Shown: piece after piece, positions 55,301 to 64,000 of the stretch
Layout: every line of letters starts with the position of its first letter
Numbering within the stretch: position 1 is the stretch's first letter
DNA from: Echinometra lucunter
Taxonomy: Eukaryota; Echinodermata; Echinoidea; Camarodonta; Echinometridae
DNA: 64,000 nt
Reading direction: 5' to 3'
Assembly: GCA_029962745.1 (NCBI GenBank)
Contig: CM057154.1
Location: 15,873,757 to 15,937,756 of the forward strand
Notes under the pieces: model-generated
Databases searched by the model: none
Told to the model about the DNA's origin: nothing
Seen by the model: the letters and a program-made list of their open reading frames with translations, nothing else
Translations under genes and position numbers: made by a program

Positions 55301-57812
55301 GTTTCACAATAATGTGACTGAAGCTATCCTCTCACTGATTATGTTGTAATAAAATCTCTCGAAAGAAACCACAGCATTTTAAACATTACATGCTCTACCA
55401 AATTTCAAAGGCAATAAGCCAAAAAAATGAATGCAAAAGCATAGAAATGACACATAACAGATGATAATTATTTACTTTGTATGTCAAAGATACCAAAATG
55501 TAATAAATACAAAGAGGATGTGTGCATTGGTTCCTCTTCCCTATTAAGGTATTGCAATGACCACTAAAACTTAAAACAAATGCAAGTGGGTGTAAGTCAC
55601 ATAAACTGGATGTAATGAAAACCGATAGCTTCCTGTGAATTGATCCGATGAGGAAAGAGTGTGGAATGCCAAAACTCTTTAGGTTACATATTAGCAGGGG
55701 GAAAATAAGGGGGCTGAGGGCACTTTGCCCCTTACATTTTTCACAATTTCACTTCCAATATATTTCACACTGTTGATAAAGATGTGTTACTATTACATTC
55801 ATTATAGGGAACCTACAAGAACAAGCTACATGTGTGCTTTCCAGTAGGTTCCTATTTCATTTCAAATCATGATTATGTACTTTGTAAAATTATGTTGCTT
55901 TTGTTATTGGAAACGGAATAAACCTTGCATCAAATCAAATCAAATCAAATCAAATCAAATCAAAGAAGCCACAATACACACGAGAACTCTTCAGCTGAAT
56001 GCTGTGCCAATGGGATGTACATGTAGTGCATACATACATGTAGTATCAATATGAACATAATACTTTGATTGAAAAGTTATGAAGGAAATTCCATTAACAT
56101 GTTACAAATACTGTATTCTAGATGAATTATGGTCTATCTGACTCGTAATGGGACATGGAAGGTATTGCTTAATAAATGAATAGCTAAACATCAAAACAAG
56201 CTCAAACACTAAAAAGTAGGGTACTTTCGTTGATTGAAAGGGCTGGACTTCACAATTGGAATATTTTTCTTCATTAAAAGTTTTACCCTTTCAAAGAAAA
56301 ATTCTTTTCTATTTATCAAATGACAATTATTTTCATTGTCCAGTTGGTTGCCTTTTGTAAGTGCCACCTACCGTATTTATTTAAGGCTCTGTAGTTTAGA
56401 CTCCCACACACAGGTTCTGATCAATTAAAATACTTTTGACATCTGGCCTGAGCAAAAACAGACACAGGAAATCAATACCAAACTCGCAAGTACATCTGTG
56501 TTGGTACATTTGTAATTGTAGTGTGTAGAATGAATGTATGAAATATTGAAGACAGCAACACATGACTTTTGCTACAAATCCTACTATTAAATTTTCTACA
56601 ATATGTCTTATCAATATGTCAATATCTACATGTACATAGTATATTTTCTTAAGTGAGTTTCCAAGCCTCTTTTTCAGTTTCATTCTTCATATCTGCACAA
56701 AAAATTAAGAAAGAAAGTCATGAAATAAAAACCTCACTTTACTACATGGCACATGTACTGTATGGATACATGGAAATCAAAGAAGTCAGCTTCAATGTGG
56801 AAGTCGCACATAAATGAAAGCAGCAATATGCCTACTGCAGATGAAGAAATTGTGTTTTTACAGCATTAAATCTAACAGCATTAAATCCAAAAAAAAGCTC
56901 TTGTAAATACAATCATTATTTTTCAAAAACACTCAGGCAAAGTAAGTGACAACTTTCAAGCAGAAAATTTCGAATACCATTTTCAGTTCCACAGGCAGAT
57001 CAAAAAATTTTCGCAAACAAAATATCTCACGACGATAAAAGTCAATGCATTCAAAAATCAAGGTTTTGACAGTTTACCTCTCTCTTCTTCGCACGACTGC
57101 CTACCCCAGGGACAAATTAATCCAATCAACCTTTACGCTCTACAAGACCTTGTCTGAGGTTAGAATCGTTCTTTTTGCATCACATGGCAGTACATGAAAG
57201 AAATCATGCAAATATAATGTACTTGTCAGATTGACTGAAAATGGCTCGAGAAGTCTAAATTTCAAGATGAATATATTTCATATATATTGATCACATGAAG
57301 AAATGAATGCTCAAGAAAAAAAATACATGAACGGGCAGGGTTTTGTCTATAGTATTTAATGTAAACTCTTTGCAAAAAAGAATGCACGAGAAATGTGAAA
57401 GAAAGCAGACAGCTCCAATGTATACACAAAAACATATCTGCAGATATAACAGAAAATTATGTATGATAAAATCACTTTTCAACAGTATAAACCACACATT
57501 TGCTCACATCATGTATTACGAAAGTATTCTAATATTTCATCAACTACATACTTTACAACAACAACAAAAAAGACAAATACAAAAGTATTCTAATATTTCA
57601 TCAGCTACATATTACTACAATAATTACAAATTTTGGTGTTACCCCTACATGTACGAAATCCTCCTTGGGGTGTGTCAGGCCTTTATTCCGCAAACTTGAA
57701 CATACACATGTAATCAATGAAGAATTGAATTCAGAAAGGAAACACTAGCAATTATCCATGAACATGCAAGAAGACACCCATACTGTTTCTGTTTTGATAG
57801 GTTTAATGTACT
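55301..57812. other. Non-coding interval
   Basis: (AATCA)n tract at about 55928-55965. A ~62-base direct duplication at 57522-57620 (AAAGTATTCTAATATTTCAT twice). A possible donor at 57070 was examined but has no matching acceptor. Nothing else recognised. Confidence 0.5.
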
Positions 57813-58302
57813 CTTAAAGTGATTACACAATGGTAAATTTTTTTTTGATATATGATCGAGAATAGAATTCTAAGAAGAATAACATTAAAAATTTGATGAT
57901 TTTCAGTCGAAATCAATGCATTTTGGCTAATTTTCTCATAAAAAGTCAAGAGTTGACCAAAAAACTTGAGTATGAGGTATGACGTAAAAGTGGGTACCCA
58001 GCTTCGCGCACTGCAGTTGTGCTGCGCGCTGGACTGTACAATATGTATTATACTTTGCGCGCATTTTACTAGAAGTGCGCGACAAGGTACCCACTTTGAC
58101 GTCATTTTGACGTAAAAGTGGGTACCCAGATGAAACTGGGTCACAGCTGAGGGGTCAAAAATATCCTGAAATCTTACCACATTTGGGGGTTTCCTTGGCA
58201 ACACGACTTTTTAAAAAACTTTAGGTAGATGATTTTCTGCTAATAAAATCATGATCTTTTAAATGAACTAACATTGTTTCAGCATTGGGTACCCCCTTTA
58301 AG
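57813..58302. mobile_element. Dispersed ~480-base element, copy 2
   Basis: Near-identical to 40775-41245, with an extra GGGTACCCA unit in the central inverted pair (near 58115). Its right end CTTTAAG is directly shared with the left end of the next element. Confidence 0.85.
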
Positions 58303-59142
58303 ACAAGGCTCCACACTAACTTTTTTTCTTGGTGGCCCGTTCAGGCCACCAAAATAATTTTTTTTTTTGTTGGCCTGAGAATGAAATTTGGTGGCCCAAA
58401 AAACAAAGAAAAACATAAGAAATTTAATGATTATAATAAAACGTTGTTAGAATGATTAGAACCCATTTTTAAACATCACAGAGGTTAAATAACTTCTACT
58501 TCTATCATGCGTTTGTTTTTAAACATGACAGAGTTTTGATACTCTTACCGTACGTTCGTTTTTAAACATGACAGAGTTTAAATAATGTCTTCTTCTATCG
58601 TGCGTTTATTTTCTAAATATGACGGAGTTTAAATAATTCCTACTTCTATCGCAAGTTTGTTTATAAACATGACGGAATTTACATAATTTCTACTATTATC
58701 GTGCGTGTGTTTTTAAACATGACAGGGTTTGAATTATTTCTATTTGAACAACGAATCAAGAATCGCGCATTTTTGCACTTCGCATGTTAAAGAAGAAAGG
58801 AAGTCAAAACAGAAAAACACGAATGTAAAACAACACAACACGAAAGCAAATAGCAACAAATAATCGGGCATCCCCGCACTAGGAAGTAAAAAAACAAAAC
58901 AAAAAAACACGCATGTAAAGGCGAATTCTGACTCTTTACTTTAAAAAAAAAAATTCTGAATCCGATTCGTTGCAACATTAATTATCACGTACGTACATTT
59001 ATGTCGCATTAACTTAAAATTTTCTGGTTGCCTGATTCGGGCCACCAAAACTTATCACTTTTTGCAAAATGGTGGCCCGGGAGCCAATTTTGGTGGCCCC
59101 GGGCCACCTGGCCGCCGCTAATGTCGAGCCGTGCTTAAGAGC
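58298..59142. mobile_element. Composite inverted-repeat element with minisatellite core, ~845 bases
   Basis: Ends TTAAGACAAGGCTCCACACT and, read inwards, TTAAGCACGGCTCGACATTA. Subterminal tracts GGTGGCCCGTTCAGGCCACC (left) and GGTGGCCCGGGGCCACC-like (right) also pair. The core at 58460-58740 is a tandem array listed separately. Confidence 0.75.
58460..58740. repeat. Minisatellite, ~58-base unit, ~5 copies
   Basis: Units contain TTTTTAAACATGACAGAGTT and ACTTCTATCGTGCGTTTGT, at about 58456, 58516, 58560, 58612, 58665 and 58713, with substitutions between copies. Confidence 0.8.
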
Positions 59143-59170
59143 TAAGCACCTGTTTATGTTTAGTCATTCA

Positions 59171-59759
59171 TTAAAGGAGAAAGCAACCCAACCATCAGTG
59201 TGCTCTTAGTGAATAAGGATGACCAAGAAGAGTAAACAGTGAAAGTTTGAGCAAAATCGGACAATCTGTTCAAGAGTTATGAATTTTGAAAGTTTCAGTA
59301 AATCCCTATCATGAGGATCCTTGAGTTGGCAACTTTGCCAGCATCTGTGATGTCATCGTGGACAACTCTCAATTCATTTTGTACATAATTTTTCCAAAAA
59401 ATTGATTTATATGAAATTTCAAGTCAGGAATCAACATAATTCTTCCCAATATGCTTGCAGAATTGATATAGCCATGTCATACTCAAACAATAAATCAAAA
59501 AGAATTCTTATTTCTCTTGAAAATAAAGAAAATGTTGAATTCTGTGTACAAAATGAATGGAGAGTTGTCCACGATGACATCACAGATGCTGGCAAAGTTG
59601 CCAATTTAAGGATCCCTATAACAAGGATTAATTTAAACTTTCAAAGTTCATAACTCTTGAACAGATTGTCCGATTTTCCTCAAACTTTCACTGTTTATTC
59701 TTCTTGTTTTTCTTCATTCACTAGAAGCACACTGATGTCTGGGTTGCATTCTCCTTTAA
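59171..59759. mobile_element. Foldback element with ~218-base arms
   Basis: Arm 1 (59171-59390) and arm 2 (59544-59759) are reverse complements with scattered mismatches. They share TTAAAGGAGAAAGCAACCCA at the ends, AATCGGACAATCTGTTCAAG, and GATGTCATCGTGGACAACTC near the loop. The loop is about 150 bases. The ORF at 59402-59653 is a chance frame through loop and arm. Confidence 0.85.
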
Positions 59760-62394
59760 AGTTACATTATTCAGTGTCTGCTGGCAGCAATCTTATGGAA
59801 TTAACTCATAATTACTGATGAACACAAAGATAAAACCTTTTGGCTCTTGACAGGCAATAAGTCTTTTAAAATAACATTGTTTTTATGATGTTCAAAGTCT
59901 ATGATAATGGGTGTGGGGTATTTGAAGTGGAACTAAATTGCAGACGTCACAGGAGGAAAAATCAATAAATTCTGAAATTTCCATGCAGTGTGCAATTTTT
60001 TCAAGACCTTGAATGTACAGTACATTTACATGTACATAGAGTCTGTACTCTGCAGTACACATTATTCATTAACCTACAAATACCAATTTTAAAGTTGATT
60101 TCTCTTCTTCCTCCTTTTTCTTCATTACCGGTATGTGCTTCTTCCTCATCTTCTTCTCCATCTTCTCCTTCTTCTCCTCCTTCTTCTTTATCTTCTTCTT
60201 CTTCCTCCTCCTCCTCTTCTCCTTCTTCTTCTTCTTCTTCTTCTTCTTCTTCTTCTTCTTCTTCTTCTTCTTCTACTACTTCTACTTATACTTATACGTC
60301 TTCTTTTTCTAATAAAAGAACATCCTGATCAAGAAAAACAAAAGAGCATTCCTTCACGAGTCACATCATCAAATTCATCATCTGCATATTTTGCCTGTCA
60401 CATATCGCCAATATTATGCCACATTAATGCTTGATGATTACCATCAGTAATGTGCTGGGATACCAAGCTCCAGTCCACTTGCATCAGTGTTGCCTGTATT
60501 GCTATCATGCATGACTGCTTTGCAGAGTTTTAATCATCCAATTTTCTTTCATTAAACATAGTTTCAGCATGGACCTTCCTCATGAACAGTTTTAAAAAAT
60601 GTCTGAGTGCACAGCATGTAGCATCTGAGAGACTCTTTAAGAGAAAAAAATATATACTTTCTACGTAAAGGAATATTGGCTTTAGCAGCAAACGGCAGCA
60701 TGAACTGCAACCCTTCTCCAGGAAAGCCACAGATGCATATTAAACTGAAAGAATGCTCCCCAGGAAATCAGCAGATTTACATGCAAAAAAATAATAAATA
60801 AAATTAACAAATTAGAGCGCAACAAGTCCCACAAGCATTGGAATTCAGAGAGTGGTAAGAAACTAGGAAAATTCCACAAGAGTCTGAACTACATGTACAT
60901 GTATGAAATGATACCTTGAGGCTACTTGCTGTGAATTACGAAAGATGCGAGTTCTCGGAATAGTGGGTGGCTTAACAGGAATTCATTATCTCTGCTCGGG
61001 TGAACTAGTTCAAGTAGGATGAACTACATGTATGGTCAAATTGGACATTGACATGTACATATAGATTGTTCTGTGGCATTGATCTACTCTAATAATAATA
61101 ACAACAATATGGGCCGCTCCACTACAGTGTACGTACATGCACAAATAGGCTCGTCCACGTATTGACTATTGACATACATATGGCCAATATACCAGAAATG
61201 AAATGATAAGCTCAATTTATCATGCCTTTCTAGTATAATTTTATACCCGTACTATCTACCTAACCCTTGGTGAAAATACCGCAATTGCTGTGCTAACACT
61301 GCTTTATTCCACGGCCAGATAATACAGTAACTATCTTCGAGGCAAGCACACTTGGGCAAAACTGAGTGCGAACAAAAAGTGGGCTAAGCTCAACTCTGGG
61401 AAATGGGTGGGACTAAGGGGGAGGCTGAGCCCTACCTATTTCCCGGGGTTAAGCAAAATTTTGCCAGTGTCAAAAGCATGTACAAGATTACAAAATCATG
61501 AGCTCCTGTTTAAAGCTGATTCGGAGTTATATATATTTTTTTTGCTCAAATCTTACAGTAATAAACAATAATAAAAACTGATAATTATTGTAACCTTTCA
61601 TTTAGGTCTTCATCATTTTGCTCAATTAATTCATTTGGTGTTATGATCTTACCTCGTCAGAATAACCAATAACTAGGCCTACCTCCTTTTTCAGTCATGA
61701 TCTCTCCTGCTTTTCCTTTTTGTTCTTCTTTTTTTTTCCTTTTGCTTGTTGTCTCGTGTTTGTTTGTTTTTTTTTATGTATGTGCATTAGCAATATCTTG
61801 TTATGTTAATGTTTCATGTTTTCAATTGCAAGCACCTTTTCAATGGATCCCTCCTTTTCCACAGAATCTAAATTTCTTTTTATAATTCATATATATATGT
61901 ATACTTATCAAGAAAAAAATATGAAAATGTAAATATATCATTTCATATTTTTCTGTAATTATATGTATGTAATGTCATTGTATTTCTTTTCTTTCTGTTC
62001 CAAATGAATAAATATGAATTTGAATTTGAATTTGAATTCTGTCGACTCTAATTGCCAAAGGCTAAACTATAAAAATTAAATTTGAATCTTTACAGGACAT
62101 TGTTTCTTTTGTCTGTGTTATCTTTCCCTTTGTTGAAATAGCTGTAATCTGATTACTTGTGGCGCCTCTTCAGTTTGATGAAGGAAATCACAGAGTCGAA
62201 GACTTAATTATGTTGACAGTGAGAATGACACAGCTCAGTTTTCTGTTTACATGATGCAAAAGTGAACAATGGCCTCACAAGACACTTATGGAATCATTAA
62301 ATGTGTGGTGAGCAGCAGTCTTTCACTGAGAGCTCCAGCGGTCCAATCAAATGCTTCACTGCTTCTCTAAATAAAAACAAAAATAACTGCATGA
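59760..62394. other. Non-coding interval with (CTT)n and a small palindrome
   Basis: (CTT)n/(TCC)n microsatellite at 60105-60300. Imperfect inverted pair at 61340-61475 (TTGGGCAAAACTG, GGGAAATGGGTGGGA against their complements), perhaps a short MITE. No exon recognised. Confidence 0.5.
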
Positions 62395-62700
62395 AATATG
62401 AATATGCATACATGAGCCACGTTTGAAGTTGAACCGTCACAGAGTTGTTGAGTTATCGCAAGAACAAGCAATTTTCATGTATATAATACTTCTATGAGAC
62501 TATGACCTTTGACCTGTAACCTTGAGACCCAAAATCTTATCAGATCATTGTCCCTCCCATATGCATACATCAGCCAAGTTTGAAGTTGATCTGTCAAACG
62601 GTTCTTAAGTTATTGCGAGAACGAATATGGGATGGATGGACGACCCGAAAACATAATGCCTCCAGCAACCACCTATGGTGGGCGGAGGCATGAAAACAAC
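62395..62700. repeat. Dispersed repeat of the AAGTTTGAAGTTGATC type
   Basis: Two internal copies of a unit ATATGCATACATxAGCCA-GTTTGAAGTTGA-CGTCA/CTGTCA-GTT-TTAAGTTATTGCG start at about 62400 and 62560, separated by ATGACCTTTGACCTGTAACC. The right end is GACCCGAAAACATAATGCCT, then GGTGGGCGGAGGCAT. This recurrent type is familiar from marine invertebrate genomes. No family name can be given with confidence. Confidence 0.55.
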
Positions 62701-63002
62701 AGCCGAGACATGAGATGCTTGACTTCTCAAAAGTCTTCCCCGCCTACTCCACCTCTTCTCCCACAATGAATCACAATCCTGCCCTCATTATAATCCTCCC
62801 TCTTAAGACTTGGAAAGGGGGAGGTTTATCACCAGTTCTTCCGCCAGCCGAGATCTGGGTATCGATGAAACAACTGAGCAAACAGCGCTGGCTGCGCAAA
62901 TGCACGTCTCCCTACCTCAAGTTAAATGTTATGCCGAAACCTGAAGAACAAATCGAACCACTTCACTGTGAGTTTACTTCTTATAATACCACCACGATGT
63001 CA

Positions 63003-63502
63003 NNNNNNNNNNNNNNNNNNNNNNNNNNNNNNNNNNNNNNNNNNNNNNNNNNNNNNNNNNNNNNNNNNNNNNNNNNNNNNNNNNNNNNNNNNNNNNNNNN
63101 NNNNNNNNNNNNNNNNNNNNNNNNNNNNNNNNNNNNNNNNNNNNNNNNNNNNNNNNNNNNNNNNNNNNNNNNNNNNNNNNNNNNNNNNNNNNNNNNNNNN
63201 NNNNNNNNNNNNNNNNNNNNNNNNNNNNNNNNNNNNNNNNNNNNNNNNNNNNNNNNNNNNNNNNNNNNNNNNNNNNNNNNNNNNNNNNNNNNNNNNNNNN
63301 NNNNNNNNNNNNNNNNNNNNNNNNNNNNNNNNNNNNNNNNNNNNNNNNNNNNNNNNNNNNNNNNNNNNNNNNNNNNNNNNNNNNNNNNNNNNNNNNNNNN
63401 NNNNNNNNNNNNNNNNNNNNNNNNNNNNNNNNNNNNNNNNNNNNNNNNNNNNNNNNNNNNNNNNNNNNNNNNNNNNNNNNNNNNNNNNNNNNNNNNNNNN
63501 NN
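63003..63502. other. Assembly gap (500 N)
   Basis: Exactly 500 Ns. Could contain 5' exons of the BICDL-like gene or part of the repeat region. Confidence 1.
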
Positions 63503-63654
63503 TGACAAAAATAACAGAAAATACTGACAGTAAAAAAAACAATTATTTTACGTACTTATCACCCACAGCTGTTACACCATATATCTAATGTTACATGGAT
63601 ATCACCCAAGCCTTGGCCTGGCATTCAAAATCTTCAAAAGAATTCTCATAATTC

Positions 63655-63854
63655 TCAAAATACAAGTACACCAGGTACATCATCAATATAGTCCTTCTGC
63701 CCTCTGGTATTCACATTATTCATGGCTTTCAAAAGATCCAAATACATACTCATTCTAAACCTGAATGTGGTTTTTCTACGATACTTCTTCCCACGAACAT
63801 GCCGCAAGATAAAATTTCCATAATCATACCATTCGTAGACTGGCTTTGATCCAG
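63655..63854 (-). CDS. Unrecognised terminal-exon-like ORF
   Basis: 200 bases from an acceptor (CATCCCAACTTCAG) to a TGA at 63655-63657. The frame is open throughout and encodes a basic, aromatic-rich segment (YEWYDYGNFILRHVRGKKYR, then FRFRMSMYLDLLKAMNN) ending in DDVPGVLVF. The composition looks protein-coding, unlike the AT-rich noise around it. I do not recognise the family. It cannot be an internal exon of the BICDL-like gene because it ends in a stop; it could be the 3' end of the next gene or a transposon ORF. Confidence 0.4.
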
Positions 63855-64000
63855 CTGAAGTTGGGATGCATGTAGGTAGGTGCTATGTAGGTAGGTGAAG
63901 TAGGTGCTATACCATAATTATATTTTTATGCATAATGTGACTTGTTTGATATACCACAAACCACACTTGAATTGGGAGAAACATGGTGAAGACATGTATC

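Noticed and set aside
56396..56683. 95-codon minus ORF beginning with a basic helix
   Set aside because: No donor in the right place and no continuity with the coiled-coil gene. Looks like chance.
57060..57120. Possible small minus exon with a GAGAGAG|GTAAAC donor
   Set aside because: No matching acceptor and the frames contain stops. A 5' UTR exon cannot be excluded or supported.
59402..59653. 83-codon plus ORF
   Set aside because: Lies in the loop and right arm of the foldback element.
62715..63588. Plus ORF entering the second gap (96 real codons)
   Set aside because: No recognised domain, no supported splice sites, and most of the reported length is N. Real coding potential cannot be judged.

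Overview
The window is eukaryotic genomic DNA, AT-rich and intron-rich, with two 500-base assembly gaps (37979-38478 and 63003-63502). There are no operons. Exons are small, bounded by GT/AG splice signals, and lie in a sea of short inverted-repeat transposons, tRNA-derived SINEs and microsatellites. The abundant TACATGTA palindromes, the many MITE families and the mix of pogo, Harbinger and DUF4806 sequences fit a marine invertebrate, most likely an echinoderm such as a sea urchin. That assignment is inference, not proof.

From 1 to about 11 kb is transposon-rich. A pogo/Tigger-type (Tc1-mariner superfamily) transposase lies on the minus strand in pieces. The N-terminal two thirds is at 1.48-2.38 kb and is partly re-duplicated twice on an 806-base period. 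The C-terminal third is a separate 388-base tandem array at 4.15-5.2 kb. Two related HARBI1-like transposase fragments (6.2-6.6 and 10.5-10.9 kb) belong to a local duplication. Between them are exons of a DUF4806 protein (8.96-10.1 kb) with an apparent frameshift in an A8 run, and two unrecognised exon-like ORFs.

From 11 to 21.5 kb no coding sequence was found. MITEs, a long GA-rich stretch and AT-rich DNA fill it, and part may be 3' UTR or downstream DNA of the next gene.

From 21.56 to 50.87 kb the minus strand carries the main host gene. Nine phase-compatible exons encode about 841 residues of a coiled-coil protein ending at a stop codon at 21562-21564. The coiled-coil order, a serine-rich SLYDEL motif in the position of the Spindly motif, and an aromatic C-terminus resemble BICD family-like cargo adaptors (BICDL/BICDR), which link dynein-dynactin to Rab-bearing vesicles. 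A 387-residue exon carries five further SLA(E/D)E(L/I) copies plus a degenerate one. The 5' exons, including the expected CC1 region, were not found and may lie beyond the window or in a gap.

From 51 to 64 kb there are mostly mobile elements: a 218-base-arm foldback, a composite element with a minisatellite core, and repeats shared with other introns. One unrecognised terminal-exon-like ORF lies at 63.66-63.85 kb. Across the window, three unrelated MITE-like elements share one unusual architecture: degenerate ~20-base tandem repeats arranged as a palindrome. Three other inverted-repeat sites carry hammerhead-ribozyme-like core motifs.
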